DNA of 64,000 nt from Eretmocerus hayati (lineage: Eukaryota; Arthropoda; Insecta; Hymenoptera; Aphelinidae): the NCBI GenBank assembly GCA_029851415.1, contig CM056743.1:118264305-118328304 (forward strand), given 5' to 3'. Both the position numbers and the translations under genes were made by a program. Below the pieces are notes generated by a model. It did no database searches and was not told the origin of the DNA. It worked only from the letters and a program-made list of their open reading frames with translations. Positions 12,264 through 24,157 of this stretch are shown piece after piece. Position 1 is the stretch's first letter. Each line of letters begins with the position of its first letter.

Positions 12264-13060
12264 CACTGTAACAAATTTTTTCGAAAAACTTCAACTAATT
12301 GGTTGAATGAAAAATTCAATGAAAAATCCAACCAAGAGGTTGAATATTCAACCAGGCGGTTGAGTGTTCGACGTCCGTGGATATGGCTATGAATATGTGG
12401 CTCGTGGGATGGATACTTGTGGTGGTCTTCGGACAACATTCTTGGCTCAGGGAGAACAAATTTATGTTTTCTTGTAAACAAATAGAAAAAATGATCAGCG
12501 CCGGCCACGCGAGCCTTTTCGGAAAAAAATTCAGGTTTAGCAATGTTTTCGCGATTCATTATCCGGATTGGTGACCGCTTGGGTGAGGCCGACGCGCCGG
12601 GTGGGTTTAGATTGTGGGCTTGCTAAGGTAAGACGGCAGCCCCAGCCATTATGAATCGTGAAAATGTTGCTTAACCTGGGTTTTTGACCGAAAAATCTCG
12701 CATGGCCACCGCTGATTTTTTTTTTCTCATTTGTTCGAAAGAAAACATAAAGAAATTTGTTTTTCTGACTCAAAAATGTCGTCCGGAGACTACCGTTCAC
12801 CAATCTCATGGATCCTGTATATAGGTATACTCATAGTCAAGAGGTCGGGGTATCGTTCGCGCGAGCTGATGCGTGGCAGATCTGGATTGGTGGTCACCCA
12901 TCCGGATAAGATCATCGTCAATACGTGTTCAACTTGGATTTCCGATCGGCGTGACTCGAATTCCATCACTTGTTTGAAAAAGTTCAACCACCTGGTTGAA
13001 AGAAAAATTCAACTAACTGGCTGAAATGTTGGTTGAAAATTCAATCAATTTTTTACAGAC
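12264..13060. mobile_element. TA-flanked foldback MITE (CACTGTAA / GGTTGAA family), copy 1
   Basis: The left end is TA|CACTGTAACAAATTTTTT and the right end is degenerate (TTTTTTACAG). Both termini carry short GGTTGAA/TTCAACC repeats. The interior is itself inverted: the segment 12400-12560, with ACAACATTCTTGGCTCAG-like sequence, recurs in reverse at about 12640-12800. A second, shorter member of this family is at 19011-19464. No transposase is present. The ends suggest mobilisation by a Tc1/mariner-type enzyme because of the TA target. Confidence 0.7.
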
Positions 13061-13344
13061 CAATTTTTGATCTCCAAACGGCGATTAAGCTCGTCCAGTT
13101 TTGCAGGAGAGGCGTAAACTCTTGCATTTGCGAAATAAATCGCGCGAGGCCCTCAAAAAGCACCCCTATATGAGTACAGGCTCCGAGTATCGTTTCCGGA
13201 GGTCTTACCGTCATAAAAACCATTGTCTGTGATGTTGTTGAAAATATGTATGTACGCAGCGAAAGCCTAGAATCTATCCAGACTTAGCTATCTCACCCAT
13301 TCAATTTTGCCCCCGTCCAAATTCGCCTCACTCTGCCCTAATAA

Positions 13345-14830
13345 CGGATCCTGCACCATTAATACTGGAAATAATGTTGCTTTACGAGATTCGCAATTAG
13401 TATAATTTCTATTACAAATCGACGGTCCTCCATTTTGATACCTCAACACAGACTGCATCAGTTTTTCCCTTTAGTGACTTGGCTAAATCCTAGAAAAATG
13501 CCACTTTATTGCATTTGTTGATTGTCTGTAGAAACCATAACGATTGGCTCCAAATCAAAACGATGTAAACTAAGCATGAATTTAGAAAAGCCGAATCAGC
13601 ATTTTAACGAACGTGGCAACAAGTGATTATTCTTCGAAAGAACTCCAGTGGCGTTGTACGGAAATAGTATTCAATTATTCAAGAATGGGTAGTTTAGTTA
13701 TGCTTTTTGATCGATTATACCTACCCAGAGTGACCTAATTCGTCGTTTAGCTCAAATCGCAAAAGAATTCGAGGAAAATTGGAACAAAAATGTGTGTATA
13801 TTATAGGTTACGATGTATCAGACGCCCAGTGCGTTCCGACTTTTCTGCATTAATCTAATGATTTGGGTTGAGGGTTGAGTTGTCAAGTATACGTCGGACA
13901 ATATAACTAGACAACTCATCTCAAACTTTGTAACATTAGAATTGTCACATAAGTGGTGGATGGGACTTTTTACGGCCGTGCTGCAACCGTGTTTGATGAA
14001 CGTGGATTGAACACATTGACTGACGTTTCATACAAATAGGGAATCTGTAGATCGCCTGGGCAATCTTTGCAACGCCCAGCTTGAACACATTGACGGCGAT
14101 AATATGTATACGGTTGCAGCAATATGTATATAGCAGTAAGTAGAGAATGCATATCCCACAAATTATATTCATTCATTTTCAATGCGAATCGTCTCGTTCA
14201 GGCTCTTGGTCAGCACTTCCGGTCGCAATTTTGAATACGACATTACAACATTCGTTGGATAGTAATATCGTTTTCTCATCCCTTAAAAATATTAATGGAA
14301 AATTTAAATCTCGAACGAGGAAGTTCTGAGTAAAAGCGGGGCAGCATATTGAAAATTTATTAAGAGCCTGCACATTTTCATCTCTGTTGGGATGTGTAAT
14401 AAAGTGTTGTATCATTCACTCTCTTTACAAGCTAGGCTTTACAATAAAACAAAGGAAACTGCTATTACACTTCTTTAAAATTCTAATCTCTTGTTCGGCT
14501 GGAGCTACCCAGTCTTCGTCTTATGCCAATTCCCATCATTTTGATAGACGCTCTCAAACATTGATGCAATAAGTAATAAATCTTGAAAGACCGCAGAGGT
14601 AACAAGAAAATGTGAGAAATGTACAGTGAAAGCTTGAACAACTATGTTGATCAAGAATTCCTTACAGGTAAAATGAGACAGCGGGTATGCACCATTGAGA
14701 TATTATACCAATATGCTACACCGATACAATTACAATAAAACGAGCTTGCAACTGACTTGTCACCAAAGCCAAATAGAACAAAATAGTGTATGCCAAATGT
14801 CAATTCGATAGTCAGTCAGAATCACATGAA
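13345..14830. other. Region downstream of the BMPER-like gene
   Basis: No second gene can be supported here. On the minus strand it follows the stop at 14834 and may hold that gene's 3' UTR. An AATAAA on the minus strand lies at 14361-14356. A cysteine-containing frame near 14000-14110 (minus) was considered as a further exon but lacks a recognisable domain. Confidence 0.4.
14356..14361 (-). terminator. Candidate polyadenylation signal AATAAA
   Basis: AATAAA on the minus strand lies about 475 bases past the proposed stop of the BMPER-like gene. It is a placement guess only, because the gene may have a further exon. Confidence 0.25.
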
Positions 14831-14833
14831 CCA

Positions 14834-17800
14834 TTAACACCCAACCGATTTTCGCCAAGTCGGTTGCCAAATTCCTAATCTTCGACAGTCCCGGACATAG
14901 TGCGCAAAAGATTCGCAATGGCACTGAAGATTTTTGGGTGGACACATGCATTGATCTTGAAGGCAGGCATTGAAATAAGTGGTAACGTCAAGTTTTCTGT
15001 GACATTTTTCAAAAATTGACCCTCGGATGTAGTTGCATAGCCTGTAACGATGGAAACAGATTAGATATGCTGATGATCGGTAATCATGCCGTGATTTCTG
15101 ATCTAGCTCAACAAGCTCTCAGCGTTGGATCTGATGAAAAAGGCTAAGTCTAATGCAAAAGTAGTACATTTCGATACAAGGGTGGTAAAACTTTTGTCCG
15201 AGTGATGGGTTTCCGGTCTGAGCCGTGTATCGGCAAAGGTCGAATCCAACACGAAGATGCGAGAAATGGGTTCTAAACCCGTGTATCGAACTGTGTTTTC
15301 CGATAAACTGTGCGAGAAAGTGGAAAATCAGTGCGCAGAAAATACACTTTCACGCACAGCATGTCAAAAACGATATTTTAATTTGAAAATTTGAAGATCT
15401 ATGAAGCGGTTTTCGTTGAATTGTAAAGTGAATCTGGTTGTCAAAGTAAGGTAAGTGTGCTTAATTTGCCCCCACTACTTTTGTTTTGCTCACCATTCTA
15501 ATTTATCTCTATATTTTCCAACGTACTTTGGCTCATTTTAAAGCTTGTTTCAAGACCTTCACAATGAGCTAAGGTGCGTTCAATTTCAACGAATTGAAGC
15601 CGAGATAACTTAATTTTTACAAAAGAAGATTTTTTGCGAGTTTTCAACAGTTTGTTCCTAATTTGCCCCCACGTGGAAAAGAGGCCTATTTCTATGAGAT
15701 TATACGGGTTTTTCGTATAATCGGAATATTTTGGCTCCAAAACCTCCAAATAAGACGCACTTTAGCTCATTTTGTGGCTTTTCTCACCCCCTTTCGAATT
15801 TTTTGAGTGAGATTTATGTATTTGGATGGTGTGAAGAACGAGTTTGAAAAAGGACTATGGGAGCAAATTAAGAACACTGTACTTTTTCTAGTAATATGGG
15901 CGTAAAATCGACGGCTCATCCATGTTGAAAAGACGTCTTCATAAAAACAATGAAGTTACTGAATCTGGAATCCTAAATTCACAATAAACCATATAAATTG
16001 GATACCTTTTATCTCTATGCGGATTGCAACCTCTAACTCCGTAGTTGCGGTTGTCAAAACAGGGCTCGTCGTTGAGGCTCCACGACTGAGCGAACAAGGC
16101 TGGATCATTAGTGATAATCCCTTCACGGGTCGTCAGATCGTCTTGGCGTCTCCCGTTCAGGTTGCCACATAATCCACATAGCTGACCTCTGAACTTCATA
16201 CTATTTCCATCCGTCGCAGCCAATCCGAGCTCCAAGAAACCGTACTCCCGATCAAAAATCAATCGCAACCCCATTGGTTCATACGTCAGCGAGATTACTT
16301 GCTCAGCCGAGGATCGCCCTGACAATTCCTCGATAAGCAGACCAGCCATTCTGAAGGGCAAGTCAACCAGGCTGTCGTTGACCCTCGTTTTGCGACTCTG
16401 TTGTTGAAGATCGACCCTAAACTTGTGCAGCTTCAACGCAACTCTTCTCAGGGTCACTTCGTTGCCTCTGTTGCTGCTGTTATTCGGGATGGAGTTCCTG
16501 ATACGAATACTGAAGCTACCAAGGTCGCAATCGCTGGATAGAAGGTACTTGCAAGAGCCTACGAAAGCGTACTGCTCACCATCAAAGGTTCGGAAGTGCG
16601 TTCCTGCGGTTACCGAACATGTGGCTTCGCCTACAACAACGATATAGATGCGTGGGTTATGAGAGTCCTTTGGATCAACCAAGACAAGTCAATTCGTCTG
16701 GATGGGCTCAATGATTCGGTAAAATAATTTCACTCGGTTCTTGATTACAGGACAAGGGCTTAGATTTGTAACCAATAATTCCCTTATCAAAAATAGAATC
16801 TTCGTGAATGAGATACAACCATCGAATAAGCCGTGCAATTGGAAAGTAAACGAGAGTAATGTGAAATGAGGCATTATAGTTCGGCTTGGTAGCGTGAGCA
16901 TTTTTTGAGACTCACCATTCACACATGTTGGACAACATTGCCCCGGAAGAATTTTGAGCTGGGAACTCGATGCACAAGTTACGGCTGGGCACATTATCGG
17001 TTTGCAGGTGGCAATGCCGTTAAAGCAAGTGCAATTTTCACACGCGTCTGTCTTCCACGTATCTCCACTCTATGGAATAAGGTAATATCAATTTTAGTTG
17101 CTGTGAATTGGGTAGATTCCAGAATATCTCCAAGAGGCCATTCAAATCTGCTGGAATTCACTGTTAGACTCAGCACGAATGAGATCACCTTGATTAGTGC
17201 TTGTCAGTTATTCAATTCAGTTCTATATTATTCACTCAGCTTAATAAAGACTGATGCGGTATCAATCATAAAATTGATCAGTCCGATGAGTACCAGAGCC
17301 ACTTCCAAAGATATTCGCTATCATCATTTCTCTCATTCTTACAAAAGTCAGAGTTCGGACTAGTTACTACCACGAGATTAAAAACACCAACCTTGTAAGT
17401 TTTGCTAAAGTAAGTGCAGCTCTTCCCCATCCCATGAGCGAGACTGTCGTTGTGAAATATCAGAGGAATATCCTTGTGCCCATCATAATGTACTTTATGC
17501 TGATCGTTCTCGTCCTGGTCTTCCCCGCTCAACTGATCATAATCCTCGCTGTCCTGGTCATCTCCATCGAAGTCCAAGTCGTCATCTTCGCCTTCAGTTG
17601 TCCAACCGTGGTCAACGTCTTCCAAGGTATTTATATGGACAGTAGGTTTTGGAATCAGATTGATATCTTTCGAGTCGGTTTTAGTCACGGAGCGGCAACG
17701 GGAGCAACAGCCACTATCAGAAAAGGCCGTTGGGGCTTCCTGCTGATCTCGTTCGCAGTTCAACACGGGACAGCTTTGCCTCTCGCAGTGGATAGTCGAA

Positions 17801-20800
17801 TTTTGGCAGGAGCAGCGAGTGCACTGGTCCAGCTGAAAACTCGTGCCTGAGCCATGGATTTCTGAGCCAATTAGACAGGCACCAACCTCGGTTGGATCGG
17901 ACCTCGTTTCGCTACCTTCGCTCAAAATGATAGGGTATAAAGTATGTGAGTGAGTTTTGAGGAATAGTGAGGTATAATCGATGTTCACCTGTGCAGCGGG
18001 GACAGCAACTTTTGGGGTCATGAGTGACTTTTGAAATTGGGCAATTGAGCACCGGACATGCAGTTTTGGAACACGAGAGTGTGCTCGAGGAGCAACTACA
18101 GGTCACGCATGGGTCCTTCGTTGGCATCACTTCTGTCCTCTCTGTTGTTTTCTCTGGAACTTTGATTCCACTCTCAAGCCGGCAACCTAGACAAAACGTA
18201 ATCAGCTGAATTCACGAGTGAAGTAAGACAATAGAATGTGGCCTGGGGTGCATATAATTTCTTATAGCTTTATAGTCGCCCGCAATGTGCAAGATCGTAG
18301 CTGGGTGACTATAAATTTACTAACTACCACTCTGAATCATATAATCTTTGCATGGGAATTTTTCTTTGTTTTTTGTGACAATGCTCTTAATCTCAGGTCG
18401 ACAAGGACCAGTTATCTATTGGGCAGTGAGATCATCGGTCTCAGAAATTGGATGATCGGTTTTTTGAATCATCAAACAACTTCATTGGTATTCTATGAAT
18501 TTTAAGGTATTTGCATACCAAAATTATACATCAACAGAATGTTTTGAGACTCCGCTTATATGAAGTTGAAGTATCTAGAAGTGAGCATGTAAAGTTCCAG
18601 AACAATTGCCCATCCAGATTTCGAACTATAGATAAGGAAAGTTGAGATGTTTTCAACATTTATTGCGCATATAGGAGCGGAGGGAGGAAGTGCCACAAAA
18701 TAGGCTCTAAAAAAATCTGATAAAGAGAAAACCTTCAAAATCTAGGGAAGAGGAGTTCATTTGTTCGTGAATAGTGTGGTCAAGATTCTACAGAATTGAC
18801 CGTGTCATTTTTGAGGTATCGTTTGTAGATGAATTTTGCAAGTTACGTTGAGTTTTCATTAAATAGAGAAAGACCATCCGTGTTTCATTGAACTGTTCAA
18901 TTTTGACGAATGAACTCTACGAATTAAGGCTATGAACAATAATTCAGTCCCTTCTACTGATATTGATTCACAAAACTATGTACGTGTAAATCAAATATTG
19001 ACAATATATACACTGTAAAAAATTGGTTGAATTTTCAACCAACATTTCAACCAGCTGGTTGAATTTTGAACCAAGCAATTATATTCCGTGATGGATGGAT
19101 GGATGGTCGATGAAATATCCATTGACCATCTATCCATCATGCATCCGTCCATTATCCATCCATCATCCATCACTCCATCCATACATCCATCCGTCCACCC
19201 ACCATCCATTCCTTGATCCATTTATCGACTTCATCCATCATCCATCGATCGACCATCGACCCATCATCCATTTATTCCACCCCTCCATCATCCTTATCTA
19301 CCCATGTGACCATCCATCATATTCTACTCCTCTCAGGTAGACCACCTGATATGCAGGAACCGCACGGACAAATTGTGATAATATACATTGGTTGAATATT
19401 CAACTAAACTGGTTGAATTTTCAACCAGACTAGTTGAAGTTTTTCGGAAAATTTTTTTACAGTGTAATTATCCCTTACCCCGACAAGTTGGACAGCATTG
19501 TTCTTTTTCCGCAGGCATGGGATTCTGACACGGGACATGACACTCAACTGTCGATTCAGTGATGACACCAGCAATGCATTCAAACATCCTGCATGGATTT
19601 TCTGGTGAAGTCCAACTTCTTCCCGACTCGTGATGTTCACCATTCCATAAGCAACCTTGGTCAAAATTAGATTTGAGAATCAAATAATATGACTTTGGCG
19701 TTTGTTTAAAAAAAGGAGGGAGTACACAGTCGCGCACTTCATTCCCTAATCTGCTCATCGAAACATTTTCGAAATGATATTTGTTCATAGTGAGGGATTT
19801 CTTGTTCTTAAGAATTCCAAGATTGAAAAGCATCAAGGTCGCGTCGGATACCGCCATTATCGACTTTCGTGATTACTCGATGAATTTTTAAGATATCGCG
19901 GATACCAAAATCATCGCCGATTCCTTGTAACGTCTAGAATAAATAATGACTTTGATATTTGTGATATCTCAAAAATTCATTGAAAATTTTCGAAATTCGA
20001 CCATGTCGGTAGGTATGCAATAGGGATAGGACGGCACTGAATCCTAAAAAATGTGCTCGTATCCAAATTCTGTCGCTTTCCGCAGCTGTTGCATGGGATT
20101 AGCATTTACTACCCACCCAGGGGAATTTTTTCACAGTCATCATACAAACTTATCGTTGCTTTGTGAGAATGAAATGATGCCTCTGTCTACTGATAGGTCT
20201 GTCAGACTACCAAAAGATTCATCCAGTCCTAGAGGACTCCGAATTTTTGTATTGATCTACATCTCTATTTAGAAATTAGAAACATGCATTTGTCAAAAGC
20301 TTCAGAATTTTGAACGTACCTTTACACTTTGGGCAGCACTTTTCTTTCTTTAAGTCTATCACCATGTAACAGCCCTCTAAGCTTGGGCAAGTTTCATTTG
20401 AACAAACAACAAGCCCTTTCTGAAAGAATAATAAATACTGTTGTGCCCAGTGCCAAAAATTTTGTCAATACATTTTGCTGCACGGATTTGCAGAAATATG
20501 AAATCACGATTCACCGTGCGTAGTTGTCGTCAAAAAACTCATATTTATGCTGCGATGGCTCAATGGGGGAGCTCTAATTCCGCGGCACACACAAAAGTTA
20601 TTTTAGAGCTATTCAGTGAATTCATAGAGAAATTTTGATTCAAATTCAATTTTATTGGTCCATACGCGGTTCATGGGCAGTGTATGAAATAAGACGCTTG
20701 TCTGGCTCGATACACGTAGTTGGGAATTCAAACATATGATGAGCTGTTTTTCAGACATATAATTTACCTGGCAATTACAAGCATAACATTCTGCTCCAGC

Positions 20801-21025
20801 TACATCCAGAACAGAAACAGGCTGTCCCTCACTGTTGCAAGAAACGCTGTCACCTGTACATTCAGATAGAATATGATTTGTTATCTAATTTAAAATTTAA
20901 ACGGAGTCATCTCTTGAATTATTTGGATAATCGTTCATACCCGTCAGCTGTGCGAAGACTACATTAGTGGGATGAGCGTTGTACAAGAGCACCATGACAC
21001 AAACAACCAAACTCAAGCTAGCCAT
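14834..21025 (-). CDS. cv-2: Crossveinless-2 / BMPER-like secreted BMP regulator
   Basis: Nine exons on the minus strand: 21025-20941, 20853-20768, 20419-20320, 19655-19479, 18186-17989, 17915-17392, 17069-16916, 16630-16006 and 15041-14834. All junctions are GT-AG with matching phases, giving about 718 residues; family members are about 685-750. Order: signal peptide (start MASLSLVVCVMVLL); five VWC domains at roughly residues 34-90, 91-149, 150-215, 227-280 and 378-441, each ending CCPxC or CCSRC; an Asp/Glu-rich linker at about 300-350; a VWD domain from about 443 with TFDGEQYAF and CGLCGNLNG; and a C8 domain at about 650-695 with all eight cysteines. Cv-2/BMPER binds BMP ligands and Chordin outside the cell and can raise or lower signalling. 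The D-P pair of the family's GDPH cleavage site is absent (AGTHFRTFDG), and no TIL domain follows C8. A distal exon could have been missed. Confidence 0.88.
15161..15296. repeat. Small foldback (AGTACATTTCG ends) in intron 8 of the BMPER-like gene
   Basis: GTAGTACATTTCGATACAAGG is mirrored by CCGTGTATCGAACTGTG. The internal segment TTTCCGGTCTGAGCCG resembles TTTTCGGCCTGAGCCG in the foldback at 24024-24157, so both seem to belong to one dispersed family. Confidence 0.55.
15451..15882. mobile_element. ~430-bp MITE with GTRAGTGTNCTTAATTTGC ends
   Basis: The left end GTAAGTGTGCTTAATTTGCC is inverted at the right end, whose complement is GTACAGTGTTCTTAATTTGC. An internal TTTGCCCCCAC motif is shared by both halves. 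It sits inside intron 8 of the BMPER-like gene. No coding capacity is seen. Confidence 0.6.
19011..19464. mobile_element. TA-flanked MITE (CACTGTAA / GGTTGAA family), copy 2
   Basis: 454 bp with ends CACTGTAAAAAATTGGTTG and ATTTTTTTACAGTG, flanked on both sides by TA (19009-19010 and 19465-19466). Subterminal GGTTGAATTTTCAACC palindromes occur at both ends. The middle is a GGATGGAT microsatellite that switches to CCATCCAT on the same strand, so the repeat itself is inverted about the centre. It lies in intron 4 of the BMPER-like gene, ending 12 bp from the splice donor of exon 4. Confidence 0.8.
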
Positions 21026-23265
21026 CGTGAAACCTAATTGTTCAAAAATTCAGAAAATAGCACATTTTTTCGCAAAACATCAACCGGGGTACTTTTAGGT
21101 TGTTCACAAGTGCGACACAGGAAGTTTGCAACATCACTATATTTTTTTAGAATGTACACTAGCCTCGACACTAGCTCTCAAATTATGTATTTGAAGAATT
21201 GTCCTGAGTCGAACGAATACTCAACGCGAAGTTTGACTAGAGTAAATTCGAAAAAAATCATTCAAGTTTTTCAAATTATTGCTGTTTCTCAGATATCCTT
21301 AAATGGCACGACTCTTCGTAATTTTCTTGCAGTACTTGATATCTAGTTGAAGGTATTTCAATATTCAACTCTGAATGTGATTCTCTACAGCCCAATTCTG
21401 TCCGATACTTTGAAATCGCGCACACAAACTTTGAATGCAATCTTGAAGTCAAGAACATTATTGCGTCATGATTTGATGTAAATTGGCAGGATATCAATAT
21501 TAGGTAATAATTACAGTACCGAGAGTTGAACTCACTTACTGATCATCAGATCCAGAGCTGTGAAACGAGCTTGCGAAGCGGCTATCTGCAACGTCAACTG
21601 GTCATCGAATACCGTGATTTCTTCTCTAGGTCGTTTGGAACTCAGCTTCATATGTTCATACCTTTTAAAATGATCCTCCGTGACACTACTCGACTCGCGA
21701 ACTTCACCTTTGAACACACTCACATCCCAAAGCATCTTTTAATTTGCTTGAGTGCGCCAAGCAAGAAATTCTTGAGGCACATACTGATGCTTTATGAAAA
21801 ACTTGATTTCATAACACCGAATCACATCGCATCGAGTATTCGGATTCCAAAGTAGACTGGGTCATCAGTTGCTCTGCTTGTCGTCGCTGAATGTCCAGGA
21901 ATTCACACCCGTCCCACTTCGTTCGTTCTTGTGGTTACGTTCGAATATCCACTCAATGTCAGCTGATTCTTCAGGAGAGTTTGACAACAATGGATTCAAT
22001 CTTGGTATGGTCTGTATTAACATCACCATGAGTTTTGCCAGTCCGAACGATTTACTTTGCATTCATCTTTACGGATCCTCTGTCTGATACTTTTCAGTGT
22101 CTTTTTCTAGTAGAAACACTATTAAGTTTTGACATGATGTATTAAAACATACGGGAAACGTTGCTTCATCCTTTTTTACATCTGAGACATCATTCACTAT
22201 TCTACTCGTACACTAAGGTATACCTTGCATGTTTTTTCAACTATTGCTAGGTTTGCAGATCGGAAAAAGGAATATACCCTCGACCTCGTGGCGGATAAAA
22301 TCAGGGAATTTACGCAGCGATTTTGTGATTCTTGGGTCGGAAGTTTCCTAGGTGCTAAGCCACTTTGTAACTCGGATACACTTTTGAAATGCATCCAATA
22401 CTTTTTTGCGATACTATTCTTGTTTGTCAGAATTTTGAGAGGTACTCTTTTTATTTTTGGGGTGGATATTTCCTCGTCTGTTGGCTAAAACAATGTAAAC
22501 TTTATTGTTCATTCGCTCCTTCCCCTGATGAGGGATGTACTATGCAACCAAAAATTCAAAAAATTGAATCGAATAACGACTAGACTTTGAAAACGAAGTC
22601 CGATTGCGTCAAGGGATTTGGAGTCACTTAATATATTACAGGTACTCTTTTATCATGCGAGTCTCAGACATCAGTACGTCACATATGTGATGAATCCATA
22701 CTTAATTTCAAAGCAGATTCCATATTTATATCCTTTTGTGAATTCTGTTACTTTCTTTACTTTCAGTCAGCAAATCAGATTTCATTGACCGTGTAGAATG
22801 TTGATACTTTGTGGAAATTCACAGATGCATATTATATAAGTAAATATGAAACTAATATTCGTGAGTAAAAATTAATATGAATATGTAGAAATTGGACCGG
22901 ACGAGAAACCGAGAGACCGAACGAGAAACTAAAATTAGAATCATTAAGCTGTGTTTTAAAAGACACGAAAAACTTTGAAAAATGCATCTTTGGGGGCTCA
23001 CAGGGTTTAATTTTCTTTCCGATGACACTTTCACGATTCTGATGAGATCCATGAAGGGTAAAAGAGATCGTTCCTCAAAATACTTCACTGCTTCCTCTGA
23101 GTATAACCTCTCGACAATGGTAAGTAAACTTTCGACTTTGCAAGATATGCTTCACAAATCTTTATTTACTCATAAGAAAAATTAAATACGCTTGCGTATA
23201 CCTGGTTATCACAATGGCACGATCAAGTGTGGATGAAATTTAGAGATTTATCACAGCTTTGTGAG

Positions 23266-23342
23266 AATAGCACATTACGCAACAAGGGTGAAGAGTGCGT
23301 TTTCCGCACGAGTGCGCCTCCACCCGTGTTGCGTATGCTATT
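23266..23342. repeat. Small foldback, AATAGCACATTACGCAACAAGGGTG ends (degenerate)
   Basis: The left arm (23266-23300) with CACATTACGCAACAAGGGTG is mirrored by CACCCGTGTTGCGTATGC at 23321-23338. The loop holds TTTTCCGCACGAGTGCG. Similar GCAACAAGGGTG or GCAATCAGGGTG sequence occurs near 720 and 48163. Confidence 0.65.
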
Positions 23343-24023
23343 TTTGTACTGAGTGCGAAAATCTGTCTCTCCTTCTCAAATTGACGAGATTTCAAAAGAA
23401 CTTCTGATGCATGTGCATCATATTTGATCAGAATTTCAAGTGTTTTGCGAAGAATTAAGTTTTGATAGAGATTTCTTAACAACACGACCAATCAATTTCC
23501 TCGGGAGTGTTTCTTTGATAAGACCCAGGTTGCGATACAGAACTTGAGGTTACTTCTGGGGGTACTTCTGGGAGCACCCCTGAGAATTCTCGAAGAATTC
23601 TCATAAATTCTTCCAAAAGTTTCCCAGGTGTTCCCAGGAAGCCTTTGAATTTGAATTCTGTTAGATAATCTTCTCAAAAGTAGACCAGTTCACCTCGTGT
23701 AGATCGTTCAAGTTACACCACGATGAGAACCTTGACGAAATCTGTCAGAATAGTTTTCGACACGTTCCAAAACATTCCCGCTATGTCCCCGGGATATTCC
23801 CGAAAAGCTCTCGATATGCTGTTATGTAATTTTTTGAGAGATTCTAAAATATGAGTAAAAATGTACCGATACATTTTTTAGCATTTTGGTGCTGAATGGA
23901 AACTTGATGAGAGTCTAGAGTATACCTTTGATAGATTAGCCCGAAGGAGAGAAAACGTTGGTGCTGAATATTGAATCTTTTGAGTGAAATGAGAACTCTG
24001 AAATGTCTTCCATCAGTTGATGG

Positions 24024-24157
24024 AACAGTACATTTCGCACCGAGTTTATGAGGTTGTAGCTCGCTTTTGAGTGATTGGTTTTCGGCCTGAGCCGCAGGCG
24101 AAGGCGAATTAATTGCTCGGAAGCGACAAACCTCATGAGCGAGACGCGAATACTATT
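24024..24157. repeat. Small foldback, ACAGTACATTTCGC ends
   Basis: AGTACATTTCGCACCGAG and ATGAGGTTGTAGCTCG at the left are mirrored by ACAAACCTCATGAGCGAG and GCGAATACTATT at the right. The loop includes TTTTCGGCCTGAGCCG, shared with the element at 15161-15296. Confidence 0.6.

Larger units (their letters stand above)
10307..13340. mobile_element. Candidate composite DNA transposon with degenerate ends
   Basis: The left end TAGGGGAAAGTGGGGTGAAA is matched in inverse by the right end, whose complement reads TAGGGCAGAGTGAGGCGAAT. Between them lie a TTTCTCAAT-rich array (10930-11110), a MULE transposase C-terminal fragment (11180-11541), an inverted ATTGAGAAA-rich array (11820-12055) and a nested TA-flanked MITE (12264-13060). 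The ends and the transposase may belong together, but the terminal match is only about 20 bp and imperfect, and no clear target duplication is seen. Confidence 0.4.

Noticed and set aside
13945..14182. Cysteine-containing minus-strand frame as a further exon of the BMPER-like gene
   Set aside because: The spacing of CVQAGRCKDCPGD does not fit a TIL domain, and part of it is an internal duplication (GTCAATGTGTTCAA twice). No fitting donor/acceptor pair is convincing.
21532..22062. Two consecutive minus-strand frames as a chemoreceptor-like pseudogene
   Set aside because: No transmembrane pattern or family motif; they are separated by stops and have no splice signals.
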